Assembly (NCBI GenBank): GCA_003254925.1 | Contig: QANZ01017106.1 | Span: 317,300-381,299, forward strand | Source: Chamaecrista fasciculata | Taxonomy: Eukaryota > Streptophyta > Magnoliopsida > Fabales > Fabaceae | Length of the DNA stretch: 64,000 nt | Direction: 5' to 3' | Part shown: in pieces, positions 9,793 to 20,416 of the stretch | How positions within the stretch are numbered: the stretch's first letter is position 1 | Layout of the letters: each line of letters opens with the position of its first letter | Position numbers and translations under genes: made by a program | Notes under the pieces: generated by a model | Databases searched by the model: none | What the model saw: the letters and a program-made list of their open reading frames with translations, nothing else | What the model was told of the DNA's origin: nothing

Positions 9793-12429
9793 ATGGCTGA
9801 ATCTGAAAATCAAAATCCGATACGTTTCGCCATTTTAGGGTGCGCCAACATCGCCGGAAAGTTAGCTCGAGCCATTAATTTAGCCCCGAACGCCACCGTC
9901 TACGGCGTCGGAAGCCGTTCCATAGAGAAAGCTAAGAAATTCGCCGCCGAAAATTCGCTACCAGAGAACGTGAAATTATACGGGAGCTACGATCTAGTGG
10001 TTGAGGACCCAGGCGTCGACGCCGTGTACATACCTCTTCCCACCGCACTCCATCTTCAATGGGCTGTTTTGGCCGCCGGAAAGAAGAAGCATGTGCTTCT
10101 GGAGAAACCCACGGCTCTCGGTGTCGCCGATCTCCGTCGTATTATCGATGCTTGTGATTCTAATTATGTGCAATTCATGGATGCTACTATGTGGTTGCAT
10201 AACCCTAGAAGTGCTCATTTGAAATCCTTGCTCTCTGATTCTACCACTTTTGGACGCATCAATTATGTGAGTATTTCTTCTTTTGATTTTGGGAAAAGTA
10301 CATTTTATTCCCTCATACTATAATCCTATTACATTTTACTCCCTAAATTTACAATTGTATTGCCTCGGGTTTAAAAAATAAAGGGAAAAGTATATTTTTG
10401 ATCTTTTAATTTGGGATTTTGTTTCAATTTTGTCCTTTAATAATTATTCGTTTCAATTTAGTCCCTTAACTTAACTTTCCGACATTAATAAAAAATAGGT
10501 CAAATGGTCATTTTGGTCCTAAATGTATGTCCTACTGTTCATTTTGGTCCATTATGTTTCAAAATGTTTAAATTGGTCCTAAATGTTGGCAAAATTATTC
10601 ATTTTGATCCAAAATATTGATAAAATGTTTCATTTTGGTCCCAAACTATTGAATTTGGTCATATTTCTCTCGTCTCGCATTTCAAATTCAAAGGACTTGT
10701 TAAGAGAAACTCAACTCTGAAATCGTGACATTCAAATTTGAAATGGGAAAGATATGCTCAACTTTGCTTGTTTGACCATGAAACGAGTGGTCTACTTTTA
10801 GGACCGATTTGACCTCGTTTGTTGACGGCTCTAACTGGACAGAAAAATATTCTTCGAGAACAATACGTAGCTCTAAATTCGTCAAGTTTGAACTTGAGCA
10901 AGTCATATTCAATAGTTTGGGACCAAAATGAAACATTTTGCAAATATTTAAGACCAATTTGAACATTTTGAAACATAATGGACCAAAATGAACATTAGGG
11001 CATACATTTAGGACTAAAATGACCCTTTAACCTAAAAAATATTCTAGCCTAAAAATTATTATTAATTTATATTTTAACAATAAAATGCTTAATTAAAACC
11101 AAAACTAATACTTTAATATATATATTTACTTATATGTAAAGTAAAAAAACTGAAAAAATTGATTAATATAGAAAAGTCTCTCAAATTAATTATTTTTCAT
11201 TCGGGCCAAAAAAAAAATTCATTAATTTTTTTTATATATTATGAATAATAAAAAGGATACATTAGAAAAGAGGTACAATAGAAAAAAAGATACATTAAAG
11301 AGACAAAGTAAAAGGTTAGAACTTAGAAGCATATAGAGAAAGTTCCTTCTTCTTGGAGGGGAGTGATGCTCAGGATTTCCTTTGTAATAGTTGCAATTAC
11401 GTTTGATGGACTGTTCCTTGAATCCTTGAAAATCCAATTCCAATGGATGAGCATTTCCTTGATGTCATAGAGTAGACGATAGAAAGGTACTCTTGGAGGT
11501 TAGTTTCTTTGTGAGGCAGTGTTGGCATTCTCCCTCAGTATTAGTAGGAGTTAGGAGGTTTATTATTATTATTATTGATTTTTGAAAGTTAAAGGATCAA
11601 AGTGAAACTAACTAAATTTAAGAGACAAAATTAAAACATAACTATAAATTGAAGGATCAAAATTCATCAGTATACTTTCATGAAAACAAATTATGAATGT
11701 TGGGAGGATTTGAATGAATGTATCAATGTGTGTAGTTGTGTGATGAGTCAAGATTGTTCAACCAAAGAACTCACATGATTTGCTGCATAATTTACTCTGA
11801 TTTTCAAGATGCGAAGCATGTCAACAACGTTTGAAACTTCAGAATTCTTTGAGAAAAACATAAGAGTGAAGCCAGACTCGGATGCCCTTGGTGTGCTTGG
11901 TGACTTGGGATGGTATTGCATTGGAGCCTCTCTATGGGCAAAGGATTATCAGCTTCCGACCACCGTCACGGCTCTTCCCGACTTCCGCCGGAACGATGCC
12001 GGAGTCATCTTGTCATGCTCTGCCTCTTTGCAATGGGACCAACCAAACCAGTCACAATCAACCTTTCACTGTTCATTTCTTTCTCATTCAACCCAAGAGT
12101 TTACTATATGCGGTTCCAATGGTACTTTGCATCTCAAGGACTTCATAATCCCAAACCAAGAGACTAGTGCCTCGTTTGAATTCACTTCTGGTGCTAAGTT
12201 TGCAGACCTTCACATAGGGTGGAATGTGAAGCCTGAGGAAGTTCATGTGGTTTCTGAGCTCCCACAAGAAGCTCTAATGGTGCAAGAGTTTGCAAGGCTT
12301 ATTGAGGGTATCAGAGATGGTGGGGCTTCCCCATCAACTAAATGGCCTGAAATTAGTACAAAAACTCAACTGGTGGTTGATGCAGTGAAGAAATCTTTAG
12401 AGCTTGGCTGCAAACCTGTTACTTTATAG
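9793..12429 (+). CDS. Gfo/Idh/MocA-family NAD(P)-dependent oxidoreductase
   Basis: Two exons, 9793-10266 and 11809-12429, phase 0 at the junction, give 364 residues. The ATG at 9793 (caaaATGGCT) is the first in frame; nothing upstream in frame is an ATG. The N-terminal Rossmann fold shows GCANIAG at residues 16-22, SRS at about 41-43, and EKP at 104-106, the conserved lysine motif of the family. The C-terminal half is the mixed alpha/beta substrate domain and ends VVDAVKKSLELGCKPVTL. It closely resembles the plant group often annotated as uncharacterised oxidoreductase At4g09670-like, about 360 residues and probably cytosolic. The substrate of this plant group is not something I can infer here. 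The 1542-bp intron carries a 535-bp Mutator-like insertion. The gene converges on GEX1, and part of its last exon is duplicated at 14448-14496. Confidence 0.9.
10498..11032. mobile_element. Mutator-like foldback MITE in the oxidoreductase intron
   Basis: Left end ggtcaaatggtcattttggt; reversed right end ggttaaagggtcattttagt. Flanked by perfect 9-bp duplications taaaaaata (10489-10497 and 11033-11041). The arms, with ttcattttggtccattatgt and its inverse, run about 170 bp. Close relatives are at 25212-26126 and 28216-28752. It is non-coding. Confidence 0.85.
11042..11808 (+). other. Remainder of the oxidoreductase intron
   Basis: AT-rich intron sequence with (ATT)n at about 11561-11577 and a weak aaaattaaaac/aaagtgaaac repeat flank near 11590-11660. 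It ends in ttactctgattttcaag before exon 2. I see no exon or RNA gene here. Confidence 0.4.
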
Positions 12430-13105
12430 GTATTATATTGGTAAAACTGAATGATGTTTTATGTTTTATAAATATTGATGCAGTAATGTCAAGATAAAAA
12501 GTTTTACAGAACCTCTTAAATACTCTGGAATCATCAAACAAGAATAGAATAATCATCATAAACTAATAAAGAATGCCAATGTGACATATGAAGATAGTTT
12601 AATTTACAAAAATACTCAACTTATTTGATGTTTGTTTACGCCTACCTGAATGTGCAAATTGCATGAAGTTGAACAGGAGAAACTAGCATGAAGACTGATT
12701 TGACCGTATGTATTACTTTAGTTTGTTGATCAATGTATCATTAGTGAAACAAAGAGTAATTATTAGTTAGAGTAAAATAGTAGCACAAAGCCTTGTGAAC
12801 AGACGATCAATCACAATAAGCCAAAAGATTTGGAAGGTTTTATCTAAAAGCAGAGAGAATGAGTGGTAGTCTAACCAATATATTATGTAGCCATTGACTA
12901 TCATTGGAGGATTGTTTATTGAGGTATGGAGTGACGGTTTTTTTATGCGAATAATATAAAAAAGTTAATTATTTATTAATATACCTAAATTTTTTACTTA
13001 ATTCCCTTAATGGGATACGCACCGCCCTAACCCGATTTTATCCTTCACGGCCAATCAGCCGGTGCCATGTGGCACCGGCTGAATTTTTTTTTTTTTAAAA
13101 ACATG

Positions 13106-13175
13106 CTGAAATCGAGTCACAGGAACTCGATTTCAGAAGAATTTCTGAAATCGAGTTCCTGTGACTCGATTTCAG
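13106..13175. repeat. Perfect 31-bp inverted repeat with 8-bp loop
   Basis: The arm 13106-13136 (ctgaaatcgagtcacaggaa, continuing ctcgatttcag) is exactly the reverse complement of 13145-13175. Each arm is itself partly palindromic (ctgaaatcgag / ctcgatttcag). Further hairpins follow: actgacatgtgtcagt, and ctgaaaagcgttt / aaacgcttttcag (about 13227-13258). Confidence 0.9.
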
Positions 13176-13509
13176 ACTGACATGTGTCAGTCTGAAACCG
13201 AGTCACGGGCTCAGTTTCAGCACGCTTTCTGAAAAGCGTTTGCGTGAAACGCTTTTCAGAAGGCTTTGACCGATTTTGAAAAAAAAATAGGGTTTCGGTT
13301 GGTTGGGGTATTTAAAGGGAAAGAAAGAGAATAAGGGAGATTGAGATTGAGAAAGAGGCGAAAGAAATAAAGATAGAAAGGCAGGGTTGGAGAGAAGAGA
13401 GAAAGAGGCGAAGAGAGTGAGAGGAGAGTTTCTGTGTGTGAAGAGAGTGAGAGTTTGAGAGTGTTGTGTGTTTGAGAGTGGAAGAAGAAGGGTAAACAGG
13501 TAAGTATAT

Positions 13510-13794
13510 GTATATATATTTTTTTAATTAAATTTATTTTCGAATTTAATTTAATTTTTTGTTATTTTTTGTGTTAGTAAATATTTAGAAATTTGTTTGA
13601 TATAATTTTATTTTGTTAAGAAGGAGGTTTATTTTCGAATTTAATTTATTTTTTTGTTATTTTTGGTGTTAGTAAATATTTAGAAATTTGTTTGATATAA
13701 TTTTATTTTGTTAGTTAATGTCAATGATTTTTGTTGATATTTAGGGAGTAATTTTTTTTTATGTTTATTAATTTTTTGGGAGAAGAAGAAGGAA

Positions 13795-13826
<32 letters not shown>

Positions 13827-13943
13827 AGATAGGTGAGTAATTTTTTTTTTAATTAAATTTATTTTCGAATTTAATTTAATTTTTTGTTATTTTTTGTGTT
13901 AGTAAATATTTAGAAATTTGTTTGATATAATTTTATTTTGTTA
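13510..13943. repeat. Three direct repeats of about 100 bp inside the element
   Basis: Copies at about 13518-13617, 13626-13714 and 13845-13943 share tttattttcgaatttaattt, gtgttagtaaatatttagaa and ttgatataattttattttgt. Between copies 2 and 3 is a GAA/AAG microsatellite (about 13783-13830). The third copy ends exactly at the N at 13944. Confidence 0.85.
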
Positions 13944-14447
13944 NGAGATTTTAAAAAAATAATAATAATAATTTTTTAATCAGCCGGTGCCACGTGGCGC
14001 CGACTGATTGGTTGGCCCGGTCTGAAATCGAGCCGGGCCAACGCGTATCCCATCCTGGGAAATATGAAAAAAAAAAAATCCTATCCCGGTGCATAATTTT
14101 TTTTTGTATTATTGGTATAAAAAAACCATGGAGTGACTCTATCCAGAAAAATTAAATTAAATAAAAAGTTCTTTTAAATGAAAAAGGTCTGCAAGAAGTT
14201 AAAACTTGAGTAGCTAATATTGATTCAATCAAATGATCATGAAGTATTAGGTACAGTTTTCAATAAAAATACAATGTATAAATATATTTTCCAGTGAAGT
14301 GCCACATTATTGATTGTTGTTTCTTTTTTTAAAATAAATAAATTATATAATGTGCAGTATTTGGTGTTCCTCTCAAATTCATAATACATTTAGACTTCAA
14401 TGCACCTCACTAGTTTCTTATATCTTTAAACAACAAACAACATATAC

Positions 14448-14496
14448 ATGAAGTGAAGAAATCCTTGGAGCTTAGCTGCAAACCTGTTACCTTATA
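14448..14496 (+). pseudogene. Duplicate fragment of the oxidoreductase last exon
   Basis: gaagtgaagaaatccttgga, gcttagctgcaaacctgtta and ccttataa match 12382-12429, the end of the oxidoreductase coding region with its stop. The following ttggtaaaactgaatgat also matches. Only about 16 codons are copied, with no upstream exon. It is the left part of the duplicated unit that contains functional GEX1. Confidence 0.8.
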
Positions 14497-14746
14497 AATA
14501 ATATATTGGTAAAACTGAATGATATTTTCTGTACATCATGATCATGGGCTACTACATTATCACCATATATTAATGGAGGATGTAAGCTTTCAGTAGAATT
14601 ACTACATAAATGAATGTATTATACCCATGATTCTGAACCCTCAATACAACAGTAATGTCAAATTAAAAGTTTCACATAACCTCAAAGATACTCTGGAATC
14701 ATCAAACAAAAATGGGATGATCACAAACTAATAAACAATGCCAATG

Positions 14747-17489
14747 TCAACGATATTGTTTGCGCTGGCGAAAATTGTATTTTCTTGCAGTTACAGACGT
14801 TGTGATTGAATTTTCTCCAACTTCTTCTGGAAGCAAGTAGTCAGGATCATCAAGGCAGTTTATATCATCTGGTAAATCGCTATCGATCCATTGTGACCAA
14901 TTCACATCATCATCATCATCTGTGTCCCATGAAAACACTTTGTGATGTTGCATGTTGTTAACCTTGTCAATTAGAGATAGTAGCATCTTATGGTTCAAAA
15001 TTTCATAATCCCTGCATAGTTGACAAGCAGTTACTTCTATCAGACACAAAATCCATAATTTAAAAATACCCAAACACTTTAATGTTTGTTTACACCTACC
15101 TGTATGTGCAGATTGCATAAAGAAGTTGAACAGAAGCAACTAACATGAAGATTGATCTGACCATATTTATTATCTGAGTCTGTTGCTCAATGTTATCGTT
15201 AGTGAAACGAAGAGTGATTACTTCAAGTAACAAAGTAGCACAAAGCCCTGCAAAGAAAAGATACATTAAGCCGAAAGACTTAAAATTGGAAGGTTTGAAT
15301 AAAAAACTGAAGGAATGAGTGTTGGTCTTACCAATATATAACCAAGGCCTAACATTATATGTTTGCTTGGTACCGGTCAACATATAGATGACAAAAATTA
15401 ATATGGAATAAATGAAGAAGGCTTTAATCATTCGCGATTCAAGCAACATGGCATTGTGAAGAGCAAAAAGTTTGTCCAAAGCAACAAACATGCTAGCCTG
15501 TTTTGATTCAAAAGATTCCTGTGATAAAAAAATGGAGGTTTCAGAGTAAGGAAACTGAGATACGGGGTGACTCTATTAAGAAAAATGAAGTAATATTTTA
15601 GAAGTAATGATAATAATAAAGGTCTATACTAAGTTCAAACCTGAGCAGCCAGTATGGATTTTGAGTTGGACATTAAACGATCATGAAGTCCTTCAATTTG
15701 TTCCTGTCTTTGAAGAAGAGCTTCGTGTTGTTTATGACCATACTCAGCAAAATGTTGTAAGGTTTTCCTACACCATAACATTAAGAAAAAAAAAGGTATA
15801 ATATATAAGCAACATCTAAAAACTTTATTCAAGTTTTGCCTATTCAAATTCATAATCTAACAAAGTTGAAGTATCTACCTGCTCTCATCTAATGCTTTTG
15901 ATTGAAAGTCAGATAGTGAATCTAGACCCTTGAGTGCTGTGGATTGTCCATCTAGAAGTTTCTGCTGCTTATCCAAGGAAATCTCAGCCATATTCCCAAT
16001 ATTTTCAGCCTTACTTTGCAGGCTTTGCATCTCTAAAGACATACTATCTCCAACTCTAATGACTTCTTTCTCAATCTCAATGGCTTCATCTCTCAACTTT
16101 TCAATTTCTTGACCCAAATAATTGTAAGATTCTTTAAGCACTGCCACCCCATCCTCCAGATTCCTCTTCATATCCTCTTGTGCTTCTTCCAACTGAGATT
16201 GTGAGGCTGCAATTTTCTTGGTTTGCTCATAAATACTCTCTGAATGTCTTAACACAACATCTATGTGGCCTTCCACATTCTTGGCTGTTTCTGCAACTTG
16301 TTGTGTATAAGTATCAACTGAATTCAAAGAATCTTGAATCTTGTTTGAGCCCAAAAGTAGAGTTTCTGATTTTTCATCTATGCTTTCTAACTTGTCCTCC
16401 ACATATTGGGCTGAACTTTTCAGTTCAGTCACAAGTCTCTCTGTTTCATGCTTGAATGCATGAGCCCTGCATCATCACAAAATGATTCCATTAATTTCCT
16501 TTGACAAGAGATAAACATACAGAATAAGGTGAGAAAAAATGGTTAAATTAGTATTTTGGTCCTACAATAATTCCTTAAATTAACATGCAACAAGTCATGT
16601 CAGTATAAGGAAATTAAAAAAAAAAAAAAAAACCATTTCAGTAGAGAAGTAAATAAACTATCATTTTAGTCCTTGAATTATGTGCTTGCTATTATTTTAG
16701 TCCATGAAATTCTGAAATATTCAATTTATCCTAAAAAAACTCATAACTTGATCATTTTAATTTTATGGACTGAATTGTAGATTGCTAAAATGCCAACGAA
16801 AGAACTAACTAGTAACTAATCATAAATTTTCAGTGAAACTAAAATAATAGTACCCATATAATTTGAGGACTAGAATGTCAGTTTACACAGAGTAAATATA
16901 AGGAGTAAATAAATTATTAGAAGCAATATCTTGAGAAACCAGATTGTAAATTCCAAAAACGAAAAAGAAAAAGAAAACAAAACAAATCGAAGTGTAATGA
17001 GTAGAAGAAATTGGACTTAACTGTAAGTGGTAGCAGATGGAGTTAGTCTCGAGATAGAATTCAAGGTAGACTTTATGTGCAAGATCATCCAAGTTTTTAA
17101 GGCATTTAGGCATGGACGATTTGGCATCACAATGAGGAAAAGGAGATCTGCCAGAGTCTCTTTGAAAGCAATCACTGAGATGCCATGCAAGTCTAGAACG
17201 TTTCTCATCAACAGCCAAAATTTCAGAACACCCTGCAAACACATTCTGATAAGCTTTTTGCCAACACGAGTTTGAACCCACCATCTTGCTCTTTGCGTTA
17301 TCCACAAGCTTCATCCCTTTCCTGTCACCCAATCCCTCAGTTGAAAATTCCGCCACAGAATTTCTGTAATTTGAGGATTCGTCAAAGGTTGTGTCTTTCG
17401 ATGATGACGATGAGAACCAACCCCATGATGATGATTCACATGGTGAGAAAAAACAGAGTATGAGAAAAACAAGAGGAAGAAGAAGATAT

Positions 17490-17527
<38 letters not shown>

Positions 17528-17545
17528 GTGATTTTTACTACCCAT
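14747..17545 (-). CDS. GEX1: GEX1-like nuclear-fusion membrane protein
   Basis: Six exons on the minus strand (17022-17545, 15879-16466, 15641-15767, 15332-15518, 15100-15247, 14747-15011) join in one frame to 612 residues. GEX1 is the plant member of the KAR5/Brambleberry family, acting in gametes and embryos at the nuclear envelope for nuclear fusion. Order seen: a run of 13 His at residues 6-18; a signal-peptide-like hydrophobic stretch at about 20-36; a Cys-rich domain to residue 174 (CWQKAY, GCSEIL, DCFQRD, HCDA, KCLKNL, ICYHL); a long coiled coil at about 175-410; membrane segments at about 445-463 and 500-522, with a shorter hydrophobic one near 477-489; then an acidic tail with DDDDD and a basic end RKYNFRQRKQYR. 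The start is the first in-frame ATG; the track-like upstream extension has no ATG. The poly-His tract is a (ATG/CAT)n repeat and is probably length-variable. Part of its 3' end is duplicated nearby. Confidence 0.92.
16650..16890. repeat. Foldback MITE-like repeat in GEX1 intron 1
   Basis: ataaactatcattttagtcc (16652) and the reversed end taaactgacattctagtcct pair, and ctattattttagtcc pairs with its inverse near 16845. It belongs to the 'ttttagtccttgaatta' family also seen in the TMK intron (36550-36760). No clear target duplication was found. Confidence 0.5.
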
Positions 17546-17640
17546 ATCAGAATTCGCCAATTTGGGATTAAAGTTTCGTTTTTTTGGGTTAATCCTGCAA
17601 CAAAATCGAAACCCAGATGGGATTTGATGAGACGGTTGTT

Positions 17641-17654
17641 TTTAATTTATAGGG
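17641..17654 (-). promoter_or_regulatory. Probable GEX1 TATA box
   Basis: On the minus strand it reads CCCTATAAATTAAA, about 100 bp upstream of the ATG at 17545. Position and sequence fit a plant TATA box; no other candidate lies closer. The leader between them is AT-rich. Confidence 0.45.
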
Positions 17655-17758
17655 AAACTTGGTACTTGGAGTTCAAGAAAAGGAAGTTAGAAAAAGTGTC
17701 AAAGATAAGGATATTTCCAAAAAGTAATAACATACTGGCCAAAAAAAAAAGACGTTAA

Positions 17759-19624
17759 CATAATAGACATCATGAAAGGGATGGATTTTATAAAAGAAGA
17801 AACAAGGTAACAAATCAATATCGTACCGTTTGGATTAAAATATTTTGGGTGTTTTTGGGGATTTTGCTGATTTATTTTGAAAAAGGAAAGGCTGAATGAA
17901 TAAATTGAAGTGAAGCTATGAATGAATATTGAATACGAAGAGACAAGTCTCGAGAATGATTTATTTTGTTGATATATAATGATTCGCCTTCTTCTCTTGT
18001 GACGTCTGAAAGAATCAAAAAGGCGCGAGGACGTTGGTAAATAAAAAATAAAAAAAAAATTGGCATCTAATTAATTTACATTATTATTGTTACTTGATTT
18101 TTTTATTTTTCAACAATTTCACACAAAAAGTAATAATAGCATTCGTCAATTTTCAGTTACCTGATTTCAATCATAGTTCTTATTCCTGACAAAAGCAATA
18201 ACTTCGTCATTCTTTCTGCTTTTGAAGTTTACATATATAACAGTTAAATGGATATTGTTATAACAATGAAAATTATTTGTTTTTGACATCAAGATATTTT
18301 ATTTTGGGAGTGGCAAAATAGGATTAAATTTATGAGTGTTAATTTCACTTTAATTTTGACAGCAACACAAGTTATTACTTTTATTATTAAAAATTTTAAA
18401 GTTTTAATTTAATTTATGGTCATCGAAGAGTCATGATTATTAAACTTATTTTCCCACTTGTATTTATATTATTAATATATATATATATATTAAAAAAATT
18501 TATTTTCATTTTAATATATACATATATTAAAATAATATATAGGGTATAAATATTACAAATAATGAAAACAAAAAAAAATTAAGTTATTTTATACGATATT
18601 TTTCTAATATTTAAAAGTATAATACAAATAAAAATTTACTAATTATTAATATTTTAATAACTATTTTATTTATATAAAATTTAAAATAATATTTATCTAC
18701 ACTTTATGCAAGGGAAAGGTCACTACTATGTAGATAATGTTTTAACCATGACTACAATGAAATAACAGCATTTAAAATCTTTAAATCCTTTTAAATAAAT
18801 AAAAATGAATGTTTACAGAATGCATTTTTCTTTTTTCTTTTTTCTTTGCATAGTTTAGGTAGACAAAATTTATAGCAAATGGCCCTGAGGTTCATCTGCC
18901 TTTTCAAATCACAGAATATGTGCATTATGAACATGTAATAGGAACTATTTGACAATATCAGGCCTGCCATTAACAATTATTTTTTAATATACCACTAATA
19001 TATTAAGATCAAGAAAAGAGAAATGGAAAGAAAAATCAAGCTGAGGTTCAACATATGGAAGATGCTATGACAAACTATTTGACAATTCCAGGCATTGCTT
19101 AGTGGGTTTTGACTTTGAAGATTATGATGCTTCACTTGAGCATTCTCTTTTCTGAATTTCCACAAAGTAATTTAAGGGGAGAAACTAATTTTTAGAAGTA
19201 ATTGAATTACTTTCTTTTAAAATTTTGGTAATTTAAAAGAACAGTTACCTACAAAAATTACTTTCTCCCTTAAATTACCTCTTCCAAGCATAGCTACCAA
19301 TATCCATAAAATTGTATTAGTCTAACACTAAACCTGGGATACAAAAAGCTCATTGGAAGGAAGCAGCAATACAATAAACAAAAGACATGATTTATGTGAC
19401 AAACACAGAATAGAAGCTCCAAATTGTCCTCTTGGAGCTCTTTTTAAGTTATACATGATTAACATACAGAGCAAAACACCAAAACTAGTAGTCCTAATAT
19501 GAGAACTGAAAGGAAATACAGAAAGTCTAAATATCAGTCTGTCAATCAAGGCCCTGCATGTACTGTACAAAAATTATAATAATAATAACAATAAAGCAGA
19601 TAAACCAAAAGCCAGATTGCCTCT
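17759..19624. other. Intergenic between GEX1 and the zinc-finger gene
   Basis: Strongly AT-rich between 18060 and 18700, with TA repeats near 18474-18490. Open frames here are short and lack codon character. The 3' end of the zinc-finger transcript probably lies in 19000-19624. No RNA gene is seen. Confidence 0.4.
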
Positions 19625-20416
19625 TCAAAGTTTTAATGTCAAATCTGGTGTAGAGTTCTCTATGTCTACTGGTGGATTCACATCCCTAAAACTCAAACCA
19701 GAACTCTCAGTCATTAGGAAATTCTTATGAGCATCATCACCGCCTACCGCCGAAACCTGACGGAAACTACCAGGCCACAGAAGTTCAGCCTCATCATCTT
19801 CCAAGAATATTGGCTGACCAAAACATCCTTGCTCAAATCTTGCATTGCTTTTCATCTCATGAGGCCTCGCTATTGGCGAAAACCCATAAAGCTGTGAAGA
19901 ATGTGTTTTTATCCCCAAGGACCTGAAAGAACCATGAAGAGGGAGAGATGCTAGATTTGCATACCTATCAGAGAAAAAACCCATTCTCATAGCCTGCTTT
20001 GCCAATGATCTTTCTCTCTTGTGTGCATTTTGGTGGCCGCCTAGAGCCTGTGAGCTGAAAAACTTGCGCTGACAATAATTGCATGAGAAAACCCTTGGAA
20101 TAGTCGTTGCTGCTGTAGTTTGAGAGGCAGGTTCATTGCTACTCTCACTAGTGCTGGAGAATGAGAATCCTGTGGTATCACTTGCCCCTACTAACTCATT
20201 CTTATTGAAGTTGAGAGTTAAGTCAAGCAAAATAGGATCTGAATTTGCATGAATTATTCCAGTGGGATTCACTAGGTTGGAATAGGTAGTGAGACTATGA
20301 TCACTAGAAGGGCCTGCAAATGTTTCTTGAGTATATGTATTGGAAGCAACCTGGCTGCTAACTTCAAATTCATTTTCTTCCGTGGCCTCCACTTCAAGAT
20401 CAAAGTTTGCCTTCAT
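19625..20416 (-). CDS. Single C2H2 (QALGGH) zinc-finger repressor-like protein
   Basis: One uninterrupted exon of 263 residues. A single plant-type C2H2 finger lies at about residues 112-132: Cys112, Cys115, His128, His132, with QALGGH at 123-128, inside the context [20 protein letters not shown]. Two EAR-like repressor motifs are visible: LDLTLNF (64-70) and DLTLKL at the very C-terminus. This arrangement matches the ZFP1/3/4/7 group of nuclear regulators, which recruit co-repressors through EAR motifs. The finger is followed by the basic [10 protein letters not shown] that often aids nuclear entry. The ATG at 20416 is the first in frame. Which ZFP member it equals cannot be told here. Confidence 0.9.
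   Translation of the reverse strand: MKANFDLEVEATEENEFEVSSQVASNTYTQETFAGPSSDHSLTTYSNLVNPTGIIHANSDPILLDLTLNFNKNELVGASDTTGFSFSSTSESSNEPASQTTAATTIPRVFSCNYCQRKFFSSQALGGHQNAHKRERSLAKQAMRMGFFSDRYANLASLPLHGSFRSLGIKTHSSQLYGFSPIARPHEMKSNARFEQGCFGQPIFLEDDEAELLWPGSFRQVSAVGGDDAHKNFLMTESSGLSFRDVNPPVDIENSTPDLTLKL

Larger units (their letters stand above)
12936..14127. mobile_element. Mutator-like non-autonomous element with hairpin cluster
   Basis: Ends GGTTTTTTTATGCGAATAAT and, reversed, GGTTTTTTTATACCAATAAT. Flanked by a perfect 10-bp duplication atggagtgac (12926-12935 and 14128-14137). Inside are the shared end motifs cagccggtgccatgtggc and cagccggtgccacgtggc, a set of hairpins (13106-13260), a TATA-like gtatttaaaggg (about 13307) followed by a GA-rich leader and a donor-like caggtaagta (13497-13506), then three direct repeats of about 100 bp. 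There is no transposase. An N lies at 13944. Confidence 0.8.
12600..14245 (-). pseudogene. Decayed duplicate of the GEX1 3' half, split by a Mutator-like element
   Basis: 12600-12935 matches GEX1 intron 5, exon 5, intron 4 and the end of exon 4 (compare 15053-15350: cctacctgtatgtgcagatt, gtagcacaaagccctg, gtcttaccaatata). 14138-14245 continues the match into intron 3 and exon 3 (ctctatt.agaaaaat, gatcatgaag). Exon 6 and most of exon 4 are deleted, and small indels break the frame. The two parts are separated by the 12936-14127 insertion. Together with 14448-14496 this records a local duplication of the facing gene ends. Confidence 0.8.

Noticed and set aside
14747..15139. Single-exon protein of 130 residues on the minus strand
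   Set aside because: The frame runs through a GEX1 intron; only 14747-15011 is coding and it belongs to GEX1 exon 6.
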